NCBI RefSeq assembly: GCF_900241005.1
Contig: NZ_OEST01000001.1
Coordinates: 744,001 to 808,000, forward strand
Reading direction: 5' to 3'
DNA length: 64,000 nucleotides
Source of the DNA: Bacteroides cutis
Lineage (GTDB): Bacteria; Bacteroidota; Bacteroidia; Bacteroidales; Bacteroidaceae
Part shown: positions 38,592 to 47,237 of the stretch, in pieces
Layout: the number at the start of each line of letters is the position of its first letter
Position numbering within the stretch: the stretch's first letter is position 1
Translations under genes and position numbers: made by a program
Notes under the pieces: model-generated
What the model saw: the letters and a program-made list of their open reading frames with translations, nothing else
Databases searched by the model: none
What the model was told of the DNA's origin: nothing

Positions 38592-39578
38592 ATGGAAGAT
38601 ATAATTGCACCGATTAGCAAAGAACTGTTGAAAGCCGAGTTGACTGAAGACAAACGCTTGCGTATGACGAATAAAAGTAATAATCAGATATACATTATTA
38701 CGGCTCAGGACTCTCCGAACATTATGAAAGAGATTGGACGTCTGCGTGAAATCGCATTTCGTGCTGCAGGTGGTGGAACGGGAATGTCGATGGATATTGA
38801 TGAATATGATATCATGGATAATCCTTACAAGCAGTTGATTGTATGGAACCCGGAGGCGGAAGAAATTTTAGGTGGGTATCGCTATATTTTGGGTACGGAC
38901 GTTCGTTTTGATGAGCATGGTGCACCTATCCTGGCTACGGCTCACATGTTCAATTTCTCGGAGAGGTTCTTGAAAGAGTATCTTCCCACTACAATTGAGT
39001 TAGGTCGTTCATTCGTTACTTTGGAATACCAATCTACCCGTGCCGGTAGTAAAGGGTTATTTGCGTTGGATAATTTATGGGATGGTTTAGGGGCGTTGAC
39101 TGTGGTTATGCCCAACGTGAAATACTTCTTTGGTAAAGTAACTATGTATCCGAGTTATCATCGTCAGGGACGTGACATGATTCTTTATTTCTTGAAGAAA
39201 CATTTTGGAGATAAGGATAATCTGATTGTTCCGATGAAACCGTTGAAAATGGAAGCGAAAGAGTCTGATTTAGCAGCTTTGTTCTGTAAAGATACCTTCA
39301 AGGAAGACTATAAGATATTGAATTGCGAGATACGTAAGTTGGGTTATAATATTCCTCCTTTGGTGAATGCTTATATGAGTCTTAGTCCCACTATGCGTAT
39401 GTTTGGAACTGCCATTAACTATGGTTTTGGTGATGTAGAAGAAACAGGTATACTGATTGCGGTGGACGAGATACTGGCAGATAAACGTGTCCGTCATATC
39501 CAATCCTTTATAGAAAGTGAACCGGAAGCTTGTAAACTTACCTCCGGTGCAAATAAAATTTTCTATCCCAGTAGATAA
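38592..39578 (+). CDS. glsB: Glycine N-acyltransferase of glycine-lipid synthesis (OlsB-like GNAT)
   Basis: A 328-residue hemolysin-like/GNAT acyltransferase. The N-terminal half has EIGRLREIAFRAAGGGTGMS and, further on, TIELGRSFVTLEYQSTRAGS, phrases of the OlsB-like N-acyltransferase family; the C-terminal half is an extension found in Bacteroidetes. In B. thetaiotaomicron the homologue (GlsB) makes N-acyl glycine, the base of glycine lipids that aid colonisation and stress survival. The order here, O-acyltransferase then N-acyltransferase, makes a two-gene operon. It ends 17 bases from the convergent dgt gene. Confidence 0.82.
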   Translation: MEDIIAPISKELLKAELTEDKRLRMTNKSNNQIYIITAQDSPNIMKEIGRLREIAFRAAGGGTGMSMDIDEYDIMDNPYKQLIVWNPEAEEILGGYRYILGTDVRFDEHGAPILATAHMFNFSERFLKEYLPTTIELGRSFVTLEYQSTRAGSKGLFALDNLWDGLGALTVVMPNVKYFFGKVTMYPSYHRQGRDMILYFLKKHFGDKDNLIVPMKPLKMEAKESDLAALFCKDTFKEDYKILNCEIRKLGYNIPPLVNAYMSLSPTMRMFGTAINYGFGDVEETGILIAVDEILADKRVRHIQSFIESEPEACKLTSGANKIFYPSR

Positions 39579-39595
39579 TTAAACGGGCAGATAAG

Positions 39596-40921
39596 TTAAA
39601 CAGCCGGAAGGCTGTTTCCGTTGATTTTCCTGTAGAGGTCGAGCGCAAAGACATCCGTCATACCGGAAATATAATCCAATACAGCTTGTATTCTTTCGTA
39701 GAGTACAGGCGCTTTTATATTATACTGTCCCGACACACGGTTGATGAGCAGTTGCGAATAAGCTCTTTCCGGAGAACGCACAGCTTCAATCATCAGATCG
39801 AGTAATGTACTGATGATGCGGAAACCTGCTAACTCAATGTCCAATACGTCACGTGAGCGGTAAATTTTCTCCAAAGAAATATCTGCGCAGTGATTGTAAG
39901 CAGAAGCGGGTAAACTGGAAATGTGTTTAATAAGGCTTCCTTTGAATTTTCCTTCTAATATTTCTATTTCATTGTTCAAGAAGGCTTGAGTACACTCCCG
40001 GATTAGTAATCCGATGACACAAGAACGCAGATATCCGATTTGTTCGTTAACATCACTGACTATCTCCAACGTCTTCAGCATATGTAACTTCCGTTCTTCG
40101 GGGAAATAGGAAAGAAGTAAATCTTGCGTTTCACGCGTGGTTAATATCTTCAGCTTATGTGCGTCCTCAATATCCATCATCTGGTAACAGATGTCATCCG
40201 CTGCTTCTACCAGATAAACTAATGGGTGTCGGGCATATTCCAAAGGAAAATCATTCAATTTCTTCATACCCAACTCTTCGGCTATGCGTCGGAAACTATC
40301 TTCTTCTGTCGTAAAGAAGCCGAACTTGGACTTTTTACCCGCAAGGCTCGATGAAAAGGGGTATTTTACGATACTTGCCAAGGTAGAATAGGTTAAAACG
40401 AAACCTCCTTTTCTCCGTCCTTCAAACTGATGGGTAAGTAGACGGAAAGCATTGGCGTTTCCTTCAAAGTGTGTCAGATCCTCCCATTGCTCCATAGTCA
40501 GATCTTTTTTCAATGCCATGCCTCTCCCTTCAGAGAAGAAAGTTGAGATGGCACGTTCGCCTGAGTGTCCAAAAGGTGGATTTCCCAAATCGTGAGCCAG
40601 GCAGGCGGCAGATACGATAGACCCTATTTCAGGCAGGTAAGAATTTTGAAGTTCCGGTTTCCGAGCAAGAATAGCTTTGGCTACGTCATTACCTAACGAA
40701 CGACCTACACACGACACTTCCAGGCTATGTGTCAATCGATTATGTACGAAAATACTACCGGGCAAAGGAAATACCTGTGTCTTATTCTGTAACCTTCTGA
40801 AAGGAGCAGAAAAAACAAGACGATCATAATCGCGCTGAAACTCAGAACGGTTCTCGCGACGTTCTTCATGAAACTCTTCCAAGCCGAACCGTTTGGCGGA
40901 AATTAGGGTGGTCCAATCCAT
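39596..40921 (-). CDS. dgt: Deoxyguanosinetriphosphate triphosphohydrolase
   Basis: A 441-residue HD-domain enzyme that hydrolyses dGTP (or dNTPs) to the nucleoside and triphosphate. The metal site is made of HNRLTHSLEVS, CLAHDLGNPPFGHSGE (His-Asp pair), a middle His and DDICYQMMDIED. The start MDWTTLISAKRFGLEEFHEE matches the family. Convergent with glsB and divergent from dut, with which it shares a role in nucleotide-pool control. Confidence 0.92.
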   Translation of the reverse strand: MDWTTLISAKRFGLEEFHEERRENRSEFQRDYDRLVFSAPFRRLQNKTQVFPLPGSIFVHNRLTHSLEVSCVGRSLGNDVAKAILARKPELQNSYLPEIGSIVSAACLAHDLGNPPFGHSGERAISTFFSEGRGMALKKDLTMEQWEDLTHFEGNANAFRLLTHQFEGRRKGGFVLTYSTLASIVKYPFSSSLAGKKSKFGFFTTEEDSFRRIAEELGMKKLNDFPLEYARHPLVYLVEAADDICYQMMDIEDAHKLKILTTRETQDLLLSYFPEERKLHMLKTLEIVSDVNEQIGYLRSCVIGLLIRECTQAFLNNEIEILEGKFKGSLIKHISSLPASAYNHCADISLEKIYRSRDVLDIELAGFRIISTLLDLMIEAVRSPERAYSQLLINRVSGQYNIKAPVLYERIQAVLDYISGMTDVFALDLYRKINGNSLPAV

Positions 40922-41009
40922 TGCGTTAATTACAAATTATTGATTACAAGTTACAGGCTGAAAATTACAGCTTTGGCATTGATACTTATCGTTTCTTATT
41001 ATTTAACTG

Positions 41010-41017
41010 CAAATGTA
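41010..41017 (-). promoter_or_regulatory. Likely -7 box of the dgt promoter
   Basis: On the minus strand TACATTTG matches TAnnTTTG exactly, 89 bases before the dgt start. A TTTG lies upstream but at about 14 bases, closer than the usual 19-21, so the -33 element is unclear. Confidence 0.45.
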
Positions 41018-41117
41018 TCATTATTTTGCTTCAAATTCAGTATTTTCGCCCTTTAAATAGAAGAACTCTTGTTGGAAACACTGACTTGGCAGTTTTTTGT
41101 AACTTATAATTATCATC

Positions 41118-41549
41118 ATGAATATTCAGATTATCAATAAGTCAAAACACCCGTTACCTGCGTATGCCACCGAGTTGTCCGCAGGTATGGATCTCCGTGC
41201 TAATCTTTCCGAACCCATTTCCCTGCAACCGATGCAGCGTTGTCTGGTTCCTACGGGGTTATACATTGCGTTACCTGCAGGCTATGAAGCGCAAGTCCGT
41301 CCACGTAGCGGATTAGCTATTAAGAAAGGAATTACCGTTCTTAACTCGCCGGGAACAATTGATGCAGATTACCGGGGTGAGATCTGTATCATTCTGATAA
41401 ATCTTTCTTCAGAAACCTTTGTGATTGAAGATGGAGAACGTATTGCACAGATGGTAATAGCTCGCCATGAACAGCCTACTTTGCTGGAAGTTGAAGTATT
41501 GGATGAAACAGAACGCGGTACCGGTGGGTTCGGACACACTGGTGTATAA
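41118..41549 (+). CDS. dut: Deoxyuridine 5'-triphosphate nucleotidohydrolase
   Basis: A 143-residue trimeric dUTPase that keeps uracil out of DNA and makes dUMP for dTMP synthesis. All five motifs are visible: [44 protein letters not shown] and [10 protein letters not shown] at the C-terminus. Full length. It starts a run of four tightly spaced plus-strand genes with the TPR lipoprotein 11 bases downstream. Confidence 0.97.
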   Translation: MNIQIINKSKHPLPAYATELSAGMDLRANLSEPISLQPMQRCLVPTGLYIALPAGYEAQVRPRSGLAIKKGITVLNSPGTIDADYRGEICIILINLSSETFVIEDGERIAQMVIARHEQPTLLEVEVLDETERGTGGFGHTGV

Positions 41550-41560
41550 TAAAGTTTTAA

Positions 41561-43315
41561 ATGAGAAATAGAATTTTAACTATCGTATGCTTACTGGCTT
41601 GTGCCTTGTTGGCTTCTTGCGGAACTTCCCGTCGGGGAGTAAAGGTACAATCGGCAGGTATGACTGTGGAGCTTACTCCTGAGCAGCAACGCAAATATGA
41701 TTATTTCTTTTTGGAAGCCGCCCGGTTAAAAATTCAGAAAGATTATGCCGCTGCTTTTGATTTACTTCAGCATTGTTTAGCCATCAATCCGAACGCTTCG
41801 TCGGCTTTATATGAGTTGGCGCAGTATTACATATACCTGAAACAGGTACCGCAGGGACAAGCTGCTCTTGAAAAAGCGGTGGAGAACGATCCCGATAACT
41901 ATTGGTACAGTCAGGGATTAGCCAATCTTTATCAGCAACAGAATGAGACGGAAAAGGCTAAAAGACTATTGGAGGGTATGACTACACGCTTTTCTGGTAA
42001 GTTAGACCCGCTATATGCCTTGCTGGAAATCTATAATCAGGAAGAGGAATATGATAAAGTGATTGGTACTCTGAACCGTTTGGAAGAGAAGATGGGTAAG
42101 AACGAGCAGATCAGTATGGAGAAATTCCGTATCTATTTGCAGATGAAAGATAACAAGAACGCTTTCAATGAGATTGAAAGTCTGGTTGCCGAGTACCCCA
42201 TGGATACCCGTTATCAGGTTGTTTTGGGTGATGTTTATCTGCAAAATGGAAAGAAAGAGGAAGCTTATAATCTCTATCGGAAGGTGCTGGATGCAGAACC
42301 TGATAATGCTATGGCTATGTACTCACTAGCTTCTTATTATGATGCTACCGGTCAAAAGGAACTCTATCAGCAACAGTTGGATACCTTATTGCTAAACAAA
42401 AAAGTAGCTTCGGATACTAAATTGAATGTAATGCGCCAATTCATCGTTCAGAATGAACAGGAAAGTAAAGACAGTACTTTGGTGATTAATCTTTTCAATC
42501 GTATTCTGGAGCAAGAACCTGACGATGCGCAACTGCCGATGTTGTATGCCCAATATCTCCTTTCCAAAGGGATGAATAAAGAATCATTACCCGTTTTACG
42601 CCAAGTGTTGGAGATTGAACCAACCAATACTGCCGCTCGGATGATGCTACTTGGTGAAGCGATACGTAAGGAAGATTATGCCGATGTGACCAGTTTGTGT
42701 GAGTCAGGAATTGAAGCTAATCCTGATATGCTGGAATTCTATTTTTATCTGGCTATCGCTTATAATCAAGCGGAACGGACGGATGATGTCATTACTGTTT
42801 GTCAAAAGGCATTGACGCACGTAACAGATAATAGTAAGAAAGAGGTAGTATCGGATTTTTACTCTATTCTGGGTGATGCCTATCATACCAGAAACTTAAA
42901 CAAGGAAGCATACGCAGCCTACGACTCCGCATTGGTTTATAATTCGTCGAATATCGGAGCGCTGAATAATTATGCCTATTATCTTTCGGTAGAACGCCGT
43001 GACTTGGATAAAGCCGAGGAAATGAGTTATAGAACGGTAAAGGCCGAACCCAATAACTCTACTTATCTGGACACATACGCCTGGATACTCTTTGAAAAAG
43101 GTAATTATGCCGAGGCCCGCCTTTATATAGATGATGCAATGAAGAATGACGGAGCAAAAAGTGATGTCATAGTGGAACATTGCGGTGATATCTATTATAT
43201 GACAGGCGATGTAGACGGCGCCTTGAAATATTGGAAACAAGCTCTTGAAATGGGCAGCAAATCCAAAACAATTAGACAGAAAATACAGAAAAAGAAATTT
43301 ATAATGGGTGATTAA
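41561..43315 (+). CDS. Tetratricopeptide-repeat lipoprotein
   Basis: A 584-residue protein with a lipobox leader (MRNRILTIVCLLACALLASC, Cys20), so anchored in a membrane, likely facing the periplasm. The rest is almost entirely TPR-type helical repeats from residue about 40 to 570 (for example NPNASSALYELAQYYIYLKQ and AEPDNAMAMYSLASYYDATG). TPR proteins scaffold complexes. The neighbours are a DUF4292 lipoprotein and an EnvC-like wall-hydrolase regulator, so a role in envelope biogenesis is inferred; no catalytic site is present. Confidence 0.88.
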   Translation: MRNRILTIVCLLACALLASCGTSRRGVKVQSAGMTVELTPEQQRKYDYFFLEAARLKIQKDYAAAFDLLQHCLAINPNASSALYELAQYYIYLKQVPQGQAALEKAVENDPDNYWYSQGLANLYQQQNETEKAKRLLEGMTTRFSGKLDPLYALLEIYNQEEEYDKVIGTLNRLEEKMGKNEQISMEKFRIYLQMKDNKNAFNEIESLVAEYPMDTRYQVVLGDVYLQNGKKEEAYNLYRKVLDAEPDNAMAMYSLASYYDATGQKELYQQQLDTLLLNKKVASDTKLNVMRQFIVQNEQESKDSTLVINLFNRILEQEPDDAQLPMLYAQYLLSKGMNKESLPVLRQVLEIEPTNTAARMMLLGEAIRKEDYADVTSLCESGIEANPDMLEFYFYLAIAYNQAERTDDVITVCQKALTHVTDNSKKEVVSDFYSILGDAYHTRNLNKEAYAAYDSALVYNSSNIGALNNYAYYLSVERRDLDKAEEMSYRTVKAEPNNSTYLDTYAWILFEKGNYAEARLYIDDAMKNDGAKSDVIVEHCGDIYYMTGDVDGALKYWKQALEMGSKSKTIRQKIQKKKFIMGD

Positions 43316-43340
43316 TCACGGTTAATCTATTCATGTTTTA

Positions 43341-43922
43341 ATGATTAAGATAATGAGACAAAATAATATTTATGCAGCGGTTCTTTTCCTGTTGTTGGCG
43401 GTGTGTTTCGCTGGTTGTAAGACTACCCGTAAAGCGGAGACTTCTGTGTTGCCGGGAACCCGTTATCTTTCTTCCAAAGTGAAGCTGACCGTTCCCACGA
43501 AAGATGCTGTCTTTACCGTGAATGGGACAATGAAACTGATAAGCGGTGAACTTATGCAACTCTCTTTCCAGCTGCCGATTATCCGTACGGAAGTTGCCCG
43601 TCTGGAGGTAACGCCAGAAACAATATTACTGATAGACCGTATGGGTAAACGTTATGTGCAAGCCGCCCGGAAAGAACTGAAAGATGTCTTGCCCAAGAAA
43701 GCGGACTTTGCCCATTTGGAGAAGATGCTTTTCGATGCAGCCAAGCCTAATGGAAAGAAAACTTTGAGCGGTAAGGAACTGGGTATTCCTTCTCTTGAAA
43801 AAGGTAAAATAGAATTATCTGATTTCTCTGAAAATAAATTCTCCCTGGCTCCTACACAAGTGGCTTCTAAATACACCCGGGTAGAGCTAGGTGAAATCTT
43901 GGAAATGCTGATGAGCTTATGA
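43341..43922 (+). CDS. DUF4292 family lipoprotein
   Basis: A 193-residue protein with a lipobox (LLAVCFAGC), followed by TTRKAETSVLPGTRYLSSKV and beta strands such as VNGTMKLISGELMQLSFQLP and ILLIDRMGKRYVQAARKEL. This is the LolA/LolB-like pattern of DUF4292, found in Bacteroidetes beside EnvC-type genes. A role in outer-membrane lipoprotein or lipid handling is plausible but unproven. An ATG four codons in (43353, MRQNN) is an alternative start. It overlaps the next gene by 4 bases (ATGA), which implies translational coupling. Confidence 0.87.
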   Translation: MIKIMRQNNIYAAVLFLLLAVCFAGCKTTRKAETSVLPGTRYLSSKVKLTVPTKDAVFTVNGTMKLISGELMQLSFQLPIIRTEVARLEVTPETILLIDRMGKRYVQAARKELKDVLPKKADFAHLEKMLFDAAKPNGKKTLSGKELGIPSLEKGKIELSDFSENKFSLAPTQVASKYTRVELGEILEMLMSL

Positions 43923-45220
43923 GACGTTTGCTTTGTGTTTTAATTTGTTGTTTCTGTCTTGTCTTTTCACTCCTGGCACAGTCCAATAAACTGATAAAGG
44001 AACTGGAAAACAAACGTGGTGTCCTGCAAAAGCAGATTGCCGAGTCGGAAACACTTCTGAAAACTACAAAGAAAACAGTAGGCAGCCAGTTGAACGGACT
44101 TGCTGCGTTGACCGGTCAAATCGAGGAACGTAAACGTTACATCCTTACCATTAATAGTGATATGGAGTCTATTGATCGTGAGTTGGGTTCTTTGGAACGT
44201 CAGTTGGGACGTTTGCAACGTGAATTGAAGGATAAGAAGAAAAAATATGAATCCTCCGTTCAGTATCTTTATAAGAACCGTTCCATCGAAGAAAAACTGA
44301 TGTTTATTTTCTCGGCAGAGAGCTTGACGCAAACCTATCGTCGGTTGCGTTATGTACGTGAATATGCCACTTATCAGCGTTTGCAAGGTGAAGAAGTGCT
44401 GAAAAAACAAGAGCAGGTAAACCGTAAAAAGACCGAGTTGCGTCAAGTTAAAGCCGCTAAAGAAGGTTTATTGAAAGAGCGTGAAGCTGAAAAGGCGAAG
44501 CTTGAAGCTCAGGAAAAAGAAAAGCGTGCCTTGCTTGCCGACCTTCAGAAAAAACAGCGCGGCATACAAAACGAACTGGCGAAGAAACGCCGTGAGGCTA
44601 CCCAACTTAATAATCGTATTGACCGCCTGATAGCCGAAGAAATAGAAAAAGCCCGTAAACGTGCCCAAGAAGAAGCACGTCGTGAAGCGGCGGCACGTAA
44701 AAAGGAAGGAGCGAAAAACAGACAATCAGCCCCTGAAACTACTTCAAAGACTAAAGCTACTCCTTTGGATGTTTATACTATGAGTAAGGCCGATCGCGAA
44801 TTGTCGGGTAACTTTGTTAATAACCGTGGTAAACTTCCCATGCCTATCAGTGGCCCTTATATTATTACCAGTCACTACGGACAGTATTCGGTAGAGGGGC
44901 TTCGCAACGTCAAGTTAGATAATAAAGGGATTGATATCCAGGGTAAGCCCGGAGCGCAGGCTCGTGCCATCTTTGATGGAAAAGTGGCCGCTGTCTTTAA
45001 ACTGAACGGTCTGTTTAATATCCTCATCCGCCACGGTGCCTATATTTCCGTATATTGCAATCTGGCTTCTGCTTCTGTGAAACAAGGAGATGTGGTGACT
45101 ACCAAGCAGAATATCGGTCAGGTATTTTCTGACGGAGCCGATGCCGGGCGCACTGTGCTTCACTTCCAATTGCGCAAGGAAAAAGAAAAACTAAATCCGG
45201 AACCTTGGTTGAATAAATAA
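43919..45220 (+). CDS. EnvC-like murein hydrolase activator (degenerate M23/LytM)
   Basis: A 433-residue periplasmic protein: signal peptide (MRRLLCVLICCFCLVFSLLA), long coiled coils at residues about 20-125 and 160-265 rich in Glu, Lys, Arg and Gln, then a C-terminal LytM/M23 fold. The zinc ligands of active M23 peptidases are not all kept: the HxxxD motif reads NKGIDIQG (Asn for His) and the HxH motif reads LHFQL with one His. This is the state of E. coli EnvC, which does not cut peptidoglycan but activates amidases at the septum. The call is EnvC-type activator; it is last in the dut-TPR-DUF4292 run. Confidence 0.88.
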   Translation: MRRLLCVLICCFCLVFSLLAQSNKLIKELENKRGVLQKQIAESETLLKTTKKTVGSQLNGLAALTGQIEERKRYILTINSDMESIDRELGSLERQLGRLQRELKDKKKKYESSVQYLYKNRSIEEKLMFIFSAESLTQTYRRLRYVREYATYQRLQGEEVLKKQEQVNRKKTELRQVKAAKEGLLKEREAEKAKLEAQEKEKRALLADLQKKQRGIQNELAKKRREATQLNNRIDRLIAEEIEKARKRAQEEARREAAARKKEGAKNRQSAPETTSKTKATPLDVYTMSKADRELSGNFVNNRGKLPMPISGPYIITSHYGQYSVEGLRNVKLDNKGIDIQGKPGAQARAIFDGKVAAVFKLNGLFNILIRHGAYISVYCNLASASVKQGDVVTTKQNIGQVFSDGADAGRTVLHFQLRKEKEKLNPEPWLNK

Positions 45221-45404
45221 TCAAAACTGTCATATTAAGATTTTAATTTGTTTGTAGCGAGAGATATGTGAAATATCATAATAATATTTGTTTTTAAATG
45301 TAAAACGCGCATCTTATATGTGATAAATTGTTAATAGTTGTGCTTGTTTTTATGTATATATGTGTGTTTTTTTTAATTTTAAAATTAATTAAAAAAATAA
45401 TGTT

Positions 45405-45713
45405 ATGAAAATCAAGTATGTGTTTAGTGGAATTGTGATATTGTGTTTGTTTACAGTCGTAAATATAGTGAAAAACAATCAAGAAAATAAAGATGTCTTA
45501 AATTTAACTTTGAATCACTTAGAAGGTTTGGCTAATGAAGAGATTGAAGGAGATGAAATGAAAAAGGCAACTGCTTATGTTTGTTATTTCACTAAAAGAT
45601 ATTATGATGAGAATACTAATTCCATAATAGAAAAATCTGTTGAGGGTAGAGTCGGTATTTGTGATGGTGATGCCGGTCCGTGTAATTCTTGGTCATGCAT
45701 AGAAAAGTTGTAA
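45405..45713 (+). CDS. NVEALA-type exported cysteine peptide (copy 1)
   Basis: A 102-residue protein with a hydrophobic leader (MKIKYVFSGIVILCLFTVVN) and, near residue 40, NHLEGLANEE, the degenerate NVEALA motif of a family of short Bacteroidales proteins. The C-terminal half has the cysteine frame VCYFTK...GICDGDAGPCNSWSC, with Cys spacings x6 and x4, identical to the second copy at 46886. Function unknown; the leader plus fixed cysteines suggest an exported disulfide or metal-bound peptide. A beta-propeller lipoprotein follows after a few bases. The upstream 184 bases are very A/T rich, with no clear promoter. Confidence 0.8.
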   Translation: MKIKYVFSGIVILCLFTVVNIVKNNQENKDVLNLTLNHLEGLANEEIEGDEMKKATAYVCYFTKRYYDENTNSIIEKSVEGRVGICDGDAGPCNSWSCIEKL

Positions 45714-45724
45714 TTAAAATGGTT

Positions 45725-46864
45725 ATGATGAAAAAATGGTATATTATTTTATGCATCATATTTTGTAGCGTTGGTTGCCAACAGGGTAAACAGCAATCTG
45801 CTGTGCCCGTTTTTAATTTAGATCCTGACAGTTGCATGAACGAACTGGATATTTCCGGAATACTTGGAGATACAGTGGAGGTAATTAAGTTGGAGACAAC
45901 AGACGATTGTTTGATAGGGCAGATAGATAACATCCGATTTACTGATAAGTATATATTTGTGTCAGATTTGTATACAGCCCAACGGCTATACATGTTCGAC
46001 AGGTATGGAAAGTTCATTTGTACCATTGGCAACAGAGGGGCAGGTCCCGGTGAATATAGCGTAATCGGAGAATTTCTTGTGAAAGGTGACTCTTTGCTTA
46101 TACAAGACTATTATCAGAATAAGTATCTTGTTTATGATATAGTGAAAAGGCGGTTTATGAATGATATACACTATAAAACCCATCATAGTGGAGCTGTAAC
46201 ATTAAATGATAACCTTTATTTTGTTTCAAGTTATTTTAAATCTCCATTGGGAGATTATAATTGTTTTGAGTTTAATCTGGAAACAGGAAAAACAAGTGCT
46301 TATTTACCATTTGTGAGGTCGAAAACGGTAGAACAATCAAGCGTGGCGCTAAATCATCCATGTGACTATATCAATGAATCAAAAGCCTTTGCCCATTATT
46401 TTTTTAACGATACGATCTATGAAATTGACCAATCTGGAATCAGACCCCAATGTGTCATTTCTTTTTTGAGAAATACCGGAGGGAACGACTATCATTCCAT
46501 AAAGAAAGAAGGGAAAATAGTCGGGCTTGTTCATCTTCAGCAATCGGAAAAGTATATGTTGGGAATTTACACATTGGGTAATGGATTTAGATATTTCTTA
46601 ATGGATAAAGATGCGTTGAATAGCATGTCAGGTGAGCTTCTCCGTATTAAGAAACTGGATAATAAAATAATGCTTGGTGAATTTTTTGTACAGGATGGTT
46701 ATTTTATTTTTAAGGAAACTATTTCGTCTCTTAAACTGTGGAGGACATACTTTTATAAGTCCAAATTCCTCAATTTGTCCGATAAGCAAAAGATTCAGGA
46801 TGTCATTGACTCCTCAAAGGAGGAAGATAATCCAATTATATTCAGATATAAGTTGAAAGAATAA
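45725..46864 (+). CDS. 6-bladed beta-propeller lipoprotein (copy 1)
   Basis: A 379-residue protein beginning MMKKWYIILCIIFCSVGCQQ, a lipoprotein leader with Cys in VGC. The body has repeated beta-propeller strands; FTDKYIFVSDLYTAQRLYMF and GNRGAGPGEYSVIGEFLV are typical of the Bacteroidetes 6-bladed propeller family. Exposure on the cell surface or periplasm is expected; the ligand is unknown. Nearby in-frame starts at 45719 and 45728 are equally possible. It follows the NVEALA peptide directly and a second unit of the same kind comes next. Confidence 0.83.
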   Translation: MMKKWYIILCIIFCSVGCQQGKQQSAVPVFNLDPDSCMNELDISGILGDTVEVIKLETTDDCLIGQIDNIRFTDKYIFVSDLYTAQRLYMFDRYGKFICTIGNRGAGPGEYSVIGEFLVKGDSLLIQDYYQNKYLVYDIVKRRFMNDIHYKTHHSGAVTLNDNLYFVSSYFKSPLGDYNCFEFNLETGKTSAYLPFVRSKTVEQSSVALNHPCDYINESKAFAHYFFNDTIYEIDQSGIRPQCVISFLRNTGGNDYHSIKKEGKIVGLVHLQQSEKYMLGIYTLGNGFRYFLMDKDALNSMSGELLRIKKLDNKIMLGEFFVQDGYFIFKETISSLKLWRTYFYKSKFLNLSDKQKIQDVIDSSKEEDNPIIFRYKLKE

Positions 46865-46885
46865 ATGTTGCCTAATTTTAATATT

Positions 46886-47200
46886 ATGAGAAAACTGTTA
46901 TTTGCTGGGTTTATGTCAATGATCGTTGTATCAACGGCAATCGGTGTATCATTGAATGTTGAGGCTCAAAGTGAGTTAAAGAATTTAGTTTTATCTACTA
47001 CCGAGTGTCTGGCTAATGATGAAAATACAGATGAGGATGATTGGAAAGTTGCAATGCCGCATGATTGCAGTTATACCAAAAAAGTTTATATTGATGGGTT
47101 GAATCAAGTTGTAACTATAACAGTTCCTGGAAAAGAAGGAATTTGTGATGGGGCCTACGGACCATGTAATAGTTGGAGCTGTACAGAAATATTGAATTAG
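46886..47200 (+). CDS. NVEALA-type exported cysteine peptide (copy 2)
   Basis: A 104-residue paralogue of the peptide at 45405. Leader MRKLLFAGFMSMIVVSTAIG, then LNVEAQ and the motif TTECLANDE in place of NVEALA; the C-terminal DCSYTKK...GICDGAYGPCNSWSC matches copy 1 closely (identical CDG, GPCNSWSC and Cys spacing) while the middle differs. An ATG at 46865, straight after the propeller stop, would add seven residues; the ATG before the Arg-Lys is preferred. It opens the second peptide-propeller unit. Confidence 0.8.
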   Translation: MRKLLFAGFMSMIVVSTAIGVSLNVEAQSELKNLVLSTTECLANDENTDEDDWKVAMPHDCSYTKKVYIDGLNQVVTITVPGKEGICDGAYGPCNSWSCTEILN

Positions 47201-47237
47201 CAAAAGAGTATATATGCCTTTTTAAGTATTTTTAGAT

